64,000 nucleotides of DNA from NCBI RefSeq assembly GCF_018449475.1, contig NZ_JAHCQH010000016.1:62001-126000 (forward strand), given 5' to 3'. This DNA is from Ancylobacter radicis. Lineage in GTDB: Bacteria; Pseudomonadota; Alphaproteobacteria; Rhizobiales; Xanthobacteraceae. A program made the translations under genes and the position numbers. Below the pieces are notes generated by a model. The model did not search any database and was not told the DNA's origin. It worked only from the letters and a program-made list of their open reading frames with translations. Numbering within the stretch: the stretch's first letter is position 1; the number at the start of each line of letters is the position of its first letter. Positions 18,852-27,899 of the stretch are shown in pieces.

Positions 18852-20164
18852 AAACTCCTGCTGGGACGCGATCAGATTATGGCCGCGGGCTACGCCGGCT
18901 GACGCTCGCGGGCGGGGCAGCGGTGCTGCTGTTCGCCGGCACGGTCGGCGTCTGGGCGGTTGCCTCGACGCTGACCGGCGCGGTGGTCGCCTCCGGCCAG
19001 TTCGTCGTCGATGGCAATGTGAAGAAGGTGCAGCACGCCACGGGCGGTGTTGTTGGCGAGCTCCACGTGCGCGAGGGCGACCAGGTTGAGGCGGGCGCGG
19101 TGCTGATCCGGCTCGACGACACCATCACCCGTGCCAATCTCGGGATCGTCAGCCAGCAGCTCGACGAGTTCGCCGCGCGGCAGGGCCGGCTGATGGCCGA
19201 GCGGGACCGGCTGGCGGTGATCGCGATCGCGCCGGAGCTTGCGGCCCGCAGCGGCGAGCCGGCGATCGTCTCATTGATCGCCACCGAGCACAATCAGTTC
19301 GAGGCGCGCCGCGCTGCCCGCGAAGGGCGCAAGGCACAGCTCGCCCGGCGGATCGCGCAGCTGGATGATGAGGTGATCGGCCTGCGGGCGCAGCAGGTGG
19401 CGCGCGACCGGCAGGCGGCGCTCATCGCCGAGGAGCTGGAGGGCGTGCGCGACCTCTATGCCAAGAATCTCGTGGCGCTGAGCCGCAAGGCGGCGCTGGA
19501 GCGCGAAGCGGCGGAGCTCGACGGCGAGAAGGGCCGTCTCATTGCGGCTGTCGCGCAGACCGAGGGCAAGATCGCTGAGACCCAGCTCCAGATCATCGAG
19601 ATCGACGATGTGCTGCGCGAGGAAGTGATGAAGGAACTGAGCGAGATTCAGGCGAAGGCGGCCGAACTCGCCGAGCGCCGCATCGCCGCGCAGGACCAGT
19701 TGAAACGCGTCGACATAAGAGCGCCGAGCGCCGGCTATGTGCACCAGCTCGCGGTCCATACGGTGGGCGGCGTCATCAGCCCGGCGGAACCCGCCATGCT
19801 GATCGTGCCGGCCCGGGAGGCGTTGCAGGTCGAGGCGCGGGTGAACCCGCCGGATATCGACCAGATCGCGCCCGGCCAGCGGGCTGAGGTGCGCATTCAT
19901 GCCTTCAACCAGCGCACCACGCCGCAGCTTGCCGGCACGGTGGCGCGGGTCTCGCCCGACACCAGCCGCGACCCGCAGACCGGCGCAGTGTTCTACACGA
20001 TCCGGGTGGCGATCCCGCCCGAGGAGCTGGCGCGGCTGGCGCCGCAGACGGTCAGCGCCGGCATGCAGGCCGAAGTGTTCGTGCGCACGCAGGATCGCAC
20101 GCCGCTGCAATACATCGCCAAGCCGTTGCAGGATCAGATCGCCCGTGCCTTTCGCGAGCGATAA
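18848..20164 (+). CDS. Type I secretion membrane fusion protein (HlyD family)
   Basis: This 438-residue periplasmic adaptor has one N-terminal membrane anchor (~18-40, 'AAVLLFAGTVGVWAVAS'). It is followed by a lipoyl half-motif ('KKVQHATGGVVGELHVREGD'), a long coiled-coil hairpin (~95-290) and a C-terminal beta-barrel ('LQVEARVNPPDIDQIAPGQR'). It bridges the inner-membrane ABC exporter and a TolC-type channel. Its start overlaps the exporter stop. The substrate gene follows after 140 bases that contain a candidate LytTR site. Confidence 0.9.
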   Translation: MKTPAGTRSDYGRGLRRLTLAGGAAVLLFAGTVGVWAVASTLTGAVVASGQFVVDGNVKKVQHATGGVVGELHVREGDQVEAGAVLIRLDDTITRANLGIVSQQLDEFAARQGRLMAERDRLAVIAIAPELAARSGEPAIVSLIATEHNQFEARRAAREGRKAQLARRIAQLDDEVIGLRAQQVARDRQAALIAEELEGVRDLYAKNLVALSRKAALEREAAELDGEKGRLIAAVAQTEGKIAETQLQIIEIDDVLREEVMKELSEIQAKAAELAERRIAAQDQLKRVDIRAPSAGYVHQLAVHTVGGVISPAEPAMLIVPAREALQVEARVNPPDIDQIAPGQRAEVRIHAFNQRTTPQLAGTVARVSPDTSRDPQTGAVFYTIRVAIPPEELARLAPQTVSAGMQAEVFVRTQDRTPLQYIAKPLQDQIARAFRER

Positions 20165-20184
20165 GCGGGCCTCTCGCTGCCCGG

Positions 20185-20216
20185 CTCGTCGATTTCTGCG
20201 CCGCCTTCGTCGAGTG
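20185..20216. promoter_or_regulatory. Candidate LytTR operator before the secreted cellulase gene
   Basis: CTCGTCGATTT (20185-20195) and TTCGTCGAGTG (20206-20216) repeat with a 21-base period. The first half is identical to the one at 16977 and the second differs at two positions. Only one site of this kind is seen before each transcription unit. It lies about 90 bases before the ATG at 20305. Confidence 0.55.
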
Positions 20217-20304
20217 GCGGCGCGCGCCCCGGTGATGATGACAGCGGCACGTGCATTCTTTTACCGCTCGGCGAGAGCGACGACATGACGACAGGAGGCA
20301 CAAC

Positions 20305-23300
20305 ATGGCCGGCACCATCTATTCCGCGGAACTGCCTGAGTCCGGTCAGCGGCGTGTCGAGGGCTTCAACCCCGCCACCGACAAGCTCGACCTCGGCTCC
20401 AACTCCGTCCATGGCTACATCGTCGTCGATACCGCCGAGGGCGTCGCCTTCATGGATCCGTGGAGCGGCAAGCAGACGCTGATCGTCGGCGTCTCGCTCG
20501 GCCAGCTCACCGTGAACAGCTTCGTGCCGGTGGAGAATGATCATCTGCGGCAGGATCTCAGCGGCGCGCTGGCCTGGGAGCATGGCATCACCCAGGCGCC
20601 GAACACGGTCTATGCGCGCTCGCACGAGGTCGGCCAGATCGACCGCGTAGCCTTCGACGCAGACACGGACGTGGTCGACTTCCGCTATTATGGCACGCGC
20701 GAACAGATCTACATGGTGGACGGCGCCGAGGGCGTGGTCATCGGCAACTACACGACCGGCCAGACGCTGATCCTGCTGGGCACCAGCGTGGCCGACCTCT
20801 CGGCCGATAACTTCCTGTTCCATGCCGCGCAGGTGCGCGAAGACCGCATTTTCCTCCAGCTCGGCCTCGACTCCGTGCCGGAGTCGCAGGTGATCAGCCG
20901 GGCCGACATTCCGACCGTCGGCACCAATATGTGGCCGACGACCGCCGGCCCTGGTACCCCGCCGAGCGGCGTTGCCGGCACCACTTATCTCATCGACTGG
21001 GATTACGGTGCCAAGACCGTTCTCGACTTCGACCCGGCGACGGACAAGCTGGACTTCAAATATTTTCGCCCGGCCGAGTTCACCGTCGCGGAGGTGAACG
21101 GCTCCACGGTCATCACCATTGTCGGGCAGAACCAGACCTACACGCTCACCGGCGTCTCGCTGGCGGAGCTGGACTACAACAACATCGTCGCGGTGGAGGA
21201 CGCCACCTACCAGAAATGGCGCGGCCTCATCGAGGCGGCGGATGCCGGTGGCAGCCTGCCGACGCTTCGCGTTGCTGATGCGCAGCTCACCGAGGGCCAG
21301 AGCGGCACCAGCGTGATGAGCTTCACCGTCACGCTGTCCCAGGCGGCGGCCGGGGTGGTGAGTGTCGATTACTCCACGCTTAACGGCACGGCACTGGCCG
21401 GCTCCGACTATCAGGCGGCTATCGGCCGGCTCACCTTCCAGCCGGGCGAGACCACCAAGACCGTGCAGGTCACCATCAACGGCGACGCCACATTCGAGCT
21501 CAACGAGGCGTTCGATCTCGTCCTGTCCTCGCCCTCCGGCGCGACGCTGGCGGATGAGCGGGCGACCGGCACCATCGTCAATGACGACGCGCAGGCGCCC
21601 AACGTACTGCCGGCCATCTCCATCGCCGATCTGTCGGTCACCGAGGGGGATGGGGCGCATGTGCATTTCATGTTCCTGGTCACGCTCGACAAGGCGTCCA
21701 CCAACCCCGTGACGGTGCAATACCGCACGGCGAACGGCACCGCGCTCGCCGGGTCGGATTACGAGGCGACCAGCGGCACGGTCACCTTCGCGCCGGGCGA
21801 GACCGCCAAGCAGATCCATGTCGACGTGGTCGGCGACAAGGTGGTTGAGGCTGATGAGCGCTTCACCGTCCAGCTCTCGACCCCGAGCGGCGCGACCATC
21901 GCCGATGGCGAAGCGACCGGCACGCTGCTGAACGACGATGCCGCCACGCCAGCCCCCTCCGGCAACAGCCTCGCCTTCGCGGTGAAGGATAATTGGGGCG
22001 CGGGCTTCACCGGCGCGATGACGCTGAAGCCCGTCGCGGCGTTGAATGGCTGGACGGTGGAGTTCGACGCCTCGTTCGACATCTCCAATATCTGGAACGC
22101 CGAGATCGTCAGTCATGTCGGCGACCGCTACGTCATCCGCAACGCTTCCTGGAACGGCAAGGTAGCGGCCAATGGCGAGGTGAGCTTCGGCTTCCAGGCC
22201 TCGCCCGGCGGCACGGCGATCGTCGCCGATGATTTCGTCATCAATGGAACCCCGGCAGGCGGAGGGACGGACCCGGTGCCGGTTCTGCCCACCCTCGCCA
22301 TCGGCGATGCGAGCGTGGCGGAGGGCAATGACGGCACCTCTTACCTCTCCTTCACCGTCACCCTCTCCAAGGCCGCGACCGGCGCGGTGAGTGTCGCCTA
22401 TGCCAGCGCCAACGGCACGGCCACCGCCGGGCAGGACTATCAGGCGGTGTCGGGCACGCTGACCTTCGCGGCGGGCGAGACCTCCAAGGTCATCCGCGTG
22501 CCGGTGATCGGCGACAAGGTGGTAGAGGCCAATGAGGCGCTGACGATCACTCTCTCCACCCCCTCCGGCGCCACGCTGGCGGATGGCACGGCGACCGGCA
22601 CCATCACCAATGACGACGTCGCGGCCACCCTGCCGACGCTCGCCATTGGCGACGCCAGCGTCGCGGAGGGCAATGACGGCACGGCCTATCTCTCCTTCAC
22701 CGTCACTCTCTCCAAGGCCGCGACCAGCGCGGTGAGCGTCGCCTATGCCAGCGCCAACGGTACGGCGACCGCCGGGCAGGATTATCAGGCGGTGTCGGGC
22801 ACGCTGACCTTCGCGCCGGGCGAGACCTCCAAGGTCATCCGCGTGCCGGTGATCGGCGACAAGGTGGTGGAGGCGAACGAGGCGCTGACCATCACCCTCT
22901 CCAAGCCCTCCGGCGCGACGCTGGCCGATGCCAGCGGCACTGGCACCATCACCAATGACGACGTGATGCCGCCGCCCACAGTCTCGGTGGCCGGCACGAC
23001 CGTGGTGGAAGGCGACGCGGGTACAGGCGGTGGCGCGGCGGATGGCTGGTTCTCGACCTCCGGCAACCAGATCATCGATTCCGCTGGCAATTCGGTGAAG
23101 ATCGCCGGGGTGAACTGGTTCGGCTTCGAATCCACCAATGCCTCGCCGCATGGCGTCTGGACGCGGTCCTATACGGACATGATGGACCAGATGAAGGATC
23201 TCGGCTTCAATACGATCCGCCTGCCCTTCGCCAGCGCCACCCTGCACGCCACCAGCGCCAGCGGCATCGACTACAACCAGAACCCGGATCTCAAGGGCCT

Positions 23301-25419
23301 GACGCCGTTGCAGATCATGGACAAGATCGTCGCCTATGCCGAGGAGATCGGGATGAAGGTCATTCTCGACCATCACCGCTCCTCCTTCGGCGCCGGCACA
23401 TCCGAGAACGGACTCTGGTACGACAGCGCCTATACGGAAGCGGCGTGGATCGACGACTGGCAGATGCTGGCGGAACGCTATGCCGACAACACCGCCGTCA
23501 TCGGCGCCGATCTGCACAATGAGCCCTATAACGGCACCTGGGGCGGCGGCGGGGCAAGGGACTGGGCGGCGGCGGCCGAGCGGGCCGGCAACGCCATCGG
23601 CGAGGTCAATCCGAACTGGCTGATCTTCGTCGAGGGCATCGCGGCCTATGAGGGCGACAATTACTGGTGGGGCGGCAACCTTCAGGGCGTGCGCGACCGG
23701 CCGATCGAGCTCGATGTGCCGAACAAGCTGGTCTATTCGGCGCATGACTACGGCAACTCGGTCTATGAGCAGCCCTGGTTCAACGATCCGAACTTCGCCG
23801 AACAGCTCCCCGAAAAGTTCGACGAGATGTGGGGCTATATCTACCGCGAGAACATCGCGCCGGTGCTGATCGGTGAGTTCGGCACCAAGCTGACCGACCC
23901 GAAGGATGCCCCCTGGCTGGAGGCGCTGACCTCCTATATGGCCGGCGATTTCGACAATGACGGCACCATCGACATCCCCGCTGGACAGGAGGGCATCAGC
24001 TGGACCTACTGGTCGTGGAATCCCAATTCCACCGACACGGGCGGTATCCTCGCCGATGACTGGCGCACGGTGAACACCAACAAGCTGGCCTATCTCGAAC
24101 CGATCCAGTTCGATCTCGAGGAGGACGGCGGCAGCGGCGCCGGCGCCTATGCCGTGTTCACCGTGACCCTTTCCGCCGCCGCGACGCAGACGGTGACGGT
24201 CAACTACCAGACACTCGCGGGCGATGCGGGTGCGAGCGATTTCACGGCGGCCAGCGGGACGCTGAGCTTCGCGCCGGGGGAAACCACCAAAACCGTGCGG
24301 GTCGCCATCACCGGCGACAATCTCGCGGAGGCGGATGAGAGCTTCACGCTGCTGCTCAGCAATGCGCAGGGCGCGGTCATCGGCGTCGCACAGGCGAGCG
24401 CCACCATCACGGATGACGATGCGGCGGCCCCAACCCTGCCCATGCTCAGCATCAGCGATGCCACGGCGCTCGAAGGCAGCGCCAGCGCGGCGGGCATGCT
24501 CACCTTCACCATCACCCTGTCGGAAGCCGCGACCGGGCCAGTGAGCGTCAAATACGCGACCGCGAACGGCTCGGCGGTGGCCGGCCAGGACTATCAGGCG
24601 GCCTCCGGCACCCTGACCTTCGCGGCCGGGGAGACCAGCAAGACGATCAAGGTGGCGGCCATCGGCGACGGCGTGCTGGAGGGCAACGAGACCTTCAACC
24701 TCGTTCTCTCCGGCCCCACCGGTGCCACGCTTGCCGATGGCACGGGACGGGGCACCATCGAGAATGACGATGCCGCCCCGCCCGCCGGCGGTGACGCTGT
24801 GGCGTTCACCGTCGCCAGCAATTGGGGCACCGGCTTTACCGCCGCGATGACGCTGAAGCCCGAGGCCGCGCTGAACGGCTGGACTGTGGAGTTCGACGCG
24901 CCCTTCGACATTTCCAACATCTGGAATGCCCAGATCGTCAGCCATGTCGGCGACCACTATGTGGTGCGCAACGCCGCGTGGAACGGCAAGGTTGCGGCGG
25001 ATGGCGAGGTGAGCTTCGGCTTTCAGGCCTCGGGCGGCAGCGCCACGGTGGACGATTTCATCGTCAATGGGCGCGCGGTCGGCGGGGAGGAGACGAGTGC
25101 CCTGCGCACGGCCTCCGTGCCGCTCAGCAACGACCTGATCGACGCGTCCATCGCGCTTGTCGAAAGCCGTACCGCCGATTTCACCGCCGAGGTGACGCTG
25201 CACAATGACGGTACGGCGCTGAATGGCTGGACGCTGGAGATCGACACGCCCTATGAGATCGCGCAGATCCAGGGGGCGGAGATCATCTCGCGCGACGCGG
25301 ACGGCTATGTCGTCCGCAACCTCGCCGCCACCGCCGCCCTCGACCACGGCGCGGATGTCCGCTTCCAGCTGGTGGGACACGGCACTTTCGACAGCACGCA
25401 GTTCGATTTCCTCGTGTAG
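20305..25419 (+). CDS. Secreted multidomain GH5 cellulase with Calx-beta and CBM2 modules
   Basis: This 1704-residue extracellular glycosidase has, in order: three N-terminal repeats with 'FxPATDKLDF' cores (~1-310); Calx-beta 1 and 2 (~318-546); a CBM2 (~552-649); Calx-beta 3 and 4 (~661-887); a lone first Calx-beta strand; a GH5 endoglucanase domain (~912-1262); the rest of that Calx-beta (~1265-1372); another Calx-beta (~1378-1489); and two CBM2-type modules (~1497-1592, ~1601-1704). The GH5 acid/base is probably E1073 ('LHNEPYNG') and the nucleophile E1191 ('IGEFGTK'). There is no Sec signal. The C-terminus is 'FDSTQFDFLV', fitting a type I signal, and the exporter genes lie just upstream. 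The ATG at 20305 is chosen for its AGGAGG; the frame opens at 20251. The likely substrate is cellulose or another beta-glucan. Confidence 0.88.
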   Translation: MAGTIYSAELPESGQRRVEGFNPATDKLDLGSNSVHGYIVVDTAEGVAFMDPWSGKQTLIVGVSLGQLTVNSFVPVENDHLRQDLSGALAWEHGITQAPNTVYARSHEVGQIDRVAFDADTDVVDFRYYGTREQIYMVDGAEGVVIGNYTTGQTLILLGTSVADLSADNFLFHAAQVREDRIFLQLGLDSVPESQVISRADIPTVGTNMWPTTAGPGTPPSGVAGTTYLIDWDYGAKTVLDFDPATDKLDFKYFRPAEFTVAEVNGSTVITIVGQNQTYTLTGVSLAELDYNNIVAVEDATYQKWRGLIEAADAGGSLPTLRVADAQLTEGQSGTSVMSFTVTLSQAAAGVVSVDYSTLNGTALAGSDYQAAIGRLTFQPGETTKTVQVTINGDATFELNEAFDLVLSSPSGATLADERATGTIVNDDAQAPNVLPAISIADLSVTEGDGAHVHFMFLVTLDKASTNPVTVQYRTANGTALAGSDYEATSGTVTFAPGETAKQIHVDVVGDKVVEADERFTVQLSTPSGATIADGEATGTLLNDDAATPAPSGNSLAFAVKDNWGAGFTGAMTLKPVAALNGWTVEFDASFDISNIWNAEIVSHVGDRYVIRNASWNGKVAANGEVSFGFQASPGGTAIVADDFVINGTPAGGGTDPVPVLPTLAIGDASVAEGNDGTSYLSFTVTLSKAATGAVSVAYASANGTATAGQDYQAVSGTLTFAAGETSKVIRVPVIGDKVVEANEALTITLSTPSGATLADGTATGTITNDDVAATLPTLAIGDASVAEGNDGTAYLSFTVTLSKAATSAVSVAYASANGTATAGQDYQAVSGTLTFAPGETSKVIRVPVIGDKVVEANEALTITLSKPSGATLADASGTGTITNDDVMPPPTVSVAGTTVVEGDAGTGGGAADGWFSTSGNQIIDSAGNSVKIAGVNWFGFESTNASPHGVWTRSYTDMMDQMKDLGFNTIRLPFASATLHATSASGIDYNQNPDLKGLTPLQIMDKIVAYAEEIGMKVILDHHRSSFGAGTSENGLWYDSAYTEAAWIDDWQMLAERYADNTAVIGADLHNEPYNGTWGGGGARDWAAAAERAGNAIGEVNPNWLIFVEGIAAYEGDNYWWGGNLQGVRDRPIELDVPNKLVYSAHDYGNSVYEQPWFNDPNFAEQLPEKFDEMWGYIYRENIAPVLIGEFGTKLTDPKDAPWLEALTSYMAGDFDNDGTIDIPAGQEGISWTYWSWNPNSTDTGGILADDWRTVNTNKLAYLEPIQFDLEEDGGSGAGAYAVFTVTLSAAATQTVTVNYQTLAGDAGASDFTAASGTLSFAPGETTKTVRVAITGDNLAEADESFTLLLSNAQGAVIGVAQASATITDDDAAAPTLPMLSISDATALEGSASAAGMLTFTITLSEAATGPVSVKYATANGSAVAGQDYQAASGTLTFAAGETSKTIKVAAIGDGVLEGNETFNLVLSGPTGATLADGTGRGTIENDDAAPPAGGDAVAFTVASNWGTGFTAAMTLKPEAALNGWTVEFDAPFDISNIWNAQIVSHVGDHYVVRNAAWNGKVAADGEVSFGFQASGGSATVDDFIVNGRAVGGEETSALRTASVPLSNDLIDASIALVESRTADFTAEVTLHNDGTALNGWTLEIDTPYEIAQIQGAEIISRDADGYVVRNLAATAALDHGADVRFQLVGHGTFDSTQFDFLV

Positions 25420-25427
25420 CAAAGCCA

Positions 25428-25458
25428 GCCCGCTCAGGCCGAGATGGCCTGAGCGGGC
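25428..25458. terminator. Perfect hairpin terminator after the cellulase gene
   Basis: GCCCGCTCAGGCC (25428-25440) and GGCCTGAGCGGGC (25446-25458) form a perfect 13-bp stem with a GAGAT loop, 8 bases after the stop codon. A T tract is absent, so it may act as a bidirectional stem rather than a textbook intrinsic terminator. Confidence 0.7.
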
Positions 25459-25508
25459 AAAGCCCATCCACGCCTCACGCGGCCGTCTTGATGACGCTGC
25501 GTGGAGTC

Positions 25509-25601
25509 TCAATGTTGCTCGACGATGCGCATGAAGGCTTCCTCGGCGCGGAGTATTTGTTCCCGGCTCACATCGAGATGAGCGACCACCCGCATGCGGG
25601 T
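25509..25601 (-). pseudogene. C-terminal remnant of a threonine aldolase (LtaE-like)
   Basis: The minus strand encodes 'MRVVAHLDVSREQILRAEEA' and runs to a stop at 25509. This matches the extreme C-terminus of low-specificity threonine aldolase (E. coli LtaE reads 'VRLVTHLDVSREQ' there). Upstream of about 25601 the similarity ends abruptly, and no PLP domain is found. It is a gene scar next to an IS3 remnant and a DUF4269 gene. Confidence 0.55.
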
Positions 25602-25672
25602 CTTGCAACACCGAAATCTTGCCCTCGACACCGAACCGTATGCCGCTCTCGCGCGGCTACTGATGGTGCCAT

Positions 25673-26215
25673 TCACGGAGCGTAATTCGGATCAGCGGCG
25701 TGGCGACGCGTGCGGCCGATCATCGGGATGAGCTCTGCATCGCTTCGTTCGTGCAAATTCAGCAGCACAGCATAAGGGTCTCCTTCAAGTCCAAGGGTTT
25801 GGGCGAAGGCGGGCTCCGTTTTCATGCCGTTGGCGCGCAGGGCGCAGATGGCGGCGCGCAAGTCCCGGCCGCCGAGTTTCAGCAGGCGCTTCTCGATCTC
25901 GAAGTGACGCCAGCCCATCTGCTCCCGAACGGGCTGGTTCGCTGCGAAAATCTCGAATGGCCATTCATTGCTTTCAAAGCGGGAGATTATGGCGCGCCCG
26001 TTGTGGGTCCATTGGTGCATGGAGAAGGCCCGCTGATGCGAGAAATGTCTCCAGACCACCTGCGCGAAAAGATCCAGGTCGGGTGCATGGCAGAGAATAT
26101 CGATGTCGCTTCCCGGGACCGATATGCCGAGGGGCAGCGTGCCTGCGACATGCGGATCGAATGCATCGAGCAACCGCAAGGCCTGACTGGCATGAAGCGC
26201 ATCGAGATAAGTCAT
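25673..26215 (-). CDS. DUF4269 (nucleotidyltransferase-like) protein
   Basis: This 180-residue protein has an N-terminal nucleotidyltransferase-like signature ('LPLGISVPGSDIDILCHAPD', G-S-D-x-D). It continues as a DUF4269 domain with 'RHFEIEKRLLKLGGRDLR' and 'LRANGMKTEPAFAQTLGLEG'. The frame extends further upstream, but the part before the ATG at 26215 is decayed transposase sequence, so that ATG is the natural start. The function of DUF4269 is not established. It is flanked by degraded IS3 sequence on one side and an aldolase remnant on the other, so it probably came in with mobile DNA. Confidence 0.72.
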   Translation of the reverse strand: MTYLDALHASQALRLLDAFDPHVAGTLPLGISVPGSDIDILCHAPDLDLFAQVVWRHFSHQRAFSMHQWTHNGRAIISRFESNEWPFEIFAANQPVREQMGWRHFEIEKRLLKLGGRDLRAAICALRANGMKTEPAFAQTLGLEGDPYAVLLNLHERSDAELIPMIGRTRRHAADPNYAP

Positions 26216-26221
26216 TCCAGA

Positions 26222-26447
26222 AGCGGCTTTCGATGAATGCCGCCTCCCGCGGTGAGGGAGTGCTGATGGCATGCGGCGATCGAGTATGTTGAGAGGGGGG
26301 CGGCTGGCGGGGTGGCAGGCTTCCATCGACCTGGGCAGGCACTCCGATCCGGTTCGAAGGCGTTGAGGTCGAGATGCACTCGTATTTGAGCGAGCGCCAG
26401 AGCCGCTCGATGAACACGTTGTCGCGCCAGCGCTCGCGACCGTCCAT
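26222..26447 (-). pseudogene. Degraded IS3-family transposase (OrfB C-terminus)
   Basis: The minus strand from 26447 encodes 'MDGRERWRDNVFIERLWRSL', the conserved IS3 OrfB integrase-core segment around the last catalytic Glu. The following conserved text ('RPHSALGGRTP'-like) reappears only in another frame ('RRMPSALPHRGRR' just before 26215), so at least one frameshift has occurred. Neither terminal inverted repeats nor OrfA are seen. Confidence 0.7.
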
Positions 26448-26511
26448 GTCCTCCTAGCGCAACTCAAATCCGGCAACTGGTGAACCCCAATCGCTGGAGC
26501 ACCGGCAGGCA

Positions 26512-27891
26512 TCACCGGTCCCGCATGGCGTGGGAGAAGGCGTCCGTCAGGGGGCGGGTCAGATAGCTCAGCACACTGCGCTCGCCGGTGCTGAAGATGA
26601 CTTCCGCCGGCATGCCCGGCCGCAGACGCGCCTTCAGATCGTCGGGAACATCGGTCTGCGGGATCGACACCACGGCCTGGAAATAGGGCTGCTGGGTCGC
26701 CTCGTCGATCAACCGGTCCGGTGACACGCTCTGCAGCTGGCCGAGGATCAGCGGCGTGGTGCGCGAATGAAAGGCGGGGAAGCGGATCTCGACGCCGGTC
26801 ACCCCGTCATGCAGCCGGTCGATATCGGTGGTGGGAACCCGCGCATCGACGATCAGATCCTCCTGCTGCGGCACGATCTCCAGAAGCGTCTCGCCCGGCT
26901 TCACCACCGCGCCCCGCGTGCGCACGCTCGCGTTGATGTTCTGGACGATCCCCGCGCGCGGCGCGCGAAGGTCGATGCGCTTGAGCACGTTCTCCGAGAC
27001 CGCCAGTTTCTCGCGGGTATCGGAAATCTGCCGGCGCGTCTCCACGAGCTGGGCGGTGACTTCCTCTCTTTGCCGCTGCTGCAAATCCTGTATCTGCAGC
27101 TTGACCTCGCCGACGGAATTGAAGGCCTTGGCGATCTCCGCCGTGTTCCGGCCGACCAGCCCATCGAGCCGCGATCTTTCGCGTTGAAGCTCGGCGAGGC
27201 GCGGTTTCGAGACCAGCCCCTTGCTGCTCAGCGCGCTGATGCCATCCAGTTCGTCGTCGATGTAGAAAAGCTGCTTGTCGAGCGCCTCCCGCTCCCGGTC
27301 CAGCCCCTGTATCTCCCGGTCCACCTGCTCCGCGCGGCTGTTGAGGATCGCGATCTTGCCGTCGAGCGAGGCCTTGCGATCGCGGAACTGTGTGAGCTGG
27401 TCGTTGAGGACCGCCCTGACCGCCGGATCGTCCGCGCGGTCTTCAAGTTCGGCAGGAAAGGTGATCGTCTCCGCATGCGTCTGTTCCGCCTGCAGGCGCG
27501 CCTCGATCGCCAGCAGCGTATCCAGCTGCGTGCGCTGGACCACGTAGGCCGACCGCGAGGTCGTCGGATCGAGGCTGAACAGCAGATCGCCGGCGGCGAC
27601 GCGGTCACCGTCCTTCACCGCGATTTCCGCGATGATCCCGCCCTCCAGATGCTGGACGACCTGCCGCCGGCTCTCGACCGAGACCACCCCGACGGCCACG
27701 ACGGCACTGTCGATCTCGGCCATCACCGCCCAGAGGCCGCCGAGCCCAAAGGTCAGCAGGATCACCGCATAGCCGATGAGGGCGATGGGCCGGACATCGC
27801 TGCTGATCCGCGGCGGTGGGGCCGGCTCCGCGCCCGTGGCACCGGCCGACACCGACGCGCGCGACGGATCTTGATCGAGCGTGAACGCCAT
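26512..27891 (-). CDS. Type I secretion membrane fusion protein (HlyD family), second system
   Basis: This 459-residue adaptor has a single N-terminal transmembrane segment ('IALIGYAVILLTFGLGGLWA'), a lipoyl half ('RRQVVQHLEGGIIAEIAVKD'), a coiled-coil hairpin (~115-310) and a C-terminal barrel ('EIVPQQEDLIVDARVPTTDI'). The frame opens at a GTG at 27903, but the ATG at 27891 has a GAGG at good spacing. It starts eight bases after the exporter stop and is the last gene of a minus-strand secretion operon. It is only distantly similar to the adaptor at 18848. Confidence 0.88.
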   Translation of the reverse strand: MAFTLDQDPSRASVSAGATGAEPAPPPRISSDVRPIALIGYAVILLTFGLGGLWAVMAEIDSAVVAVGVVSVESRRQVVQHLEGGIIAEIAVKDGDRVAAGDLLFSLDPTTSRSAYVVQRTQLDTLLAIEARLQAEQTHAETITFPAELEDRADDPAVRAVLNDQLTQFRDRKASLDGKIAILNSRAEQVDREIQGLDREREALDKQLFYIDDELDGISALSSKGLVSKPRLAELQRERSRLDGLVGRNTAEIAKAFNSVGEVKLQIQDLQQRQREEVTAQLVETRRQISDTREKLAVSENVLKRIDLRAPRAGIVQNINASVRTRGAVVKPGETLLEIVPQQEDLIVDARVPTTDIDRLHDGVTGVEIRFPAFHSRTTPLILGQLQSVSPDRLIDEATQQPYFQAVVSIPQTDVPDDLKARLRPGMPAEVIFSTGERSVLSYLTRPLTDAFSHAMRDR

Positions 27892-27899
27892 GTCCGACC

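Noticed and set aside
20134-25611. A 1825-codon open frame antisense to the cellulase gene
   Set aside because: It mirrors the cellulase codons (high third-position GC leaves the antisense frame open), has no recognisable domain and is incompatible with the well-supported plus-strand GH5/CBM2/Calx-beta protein.
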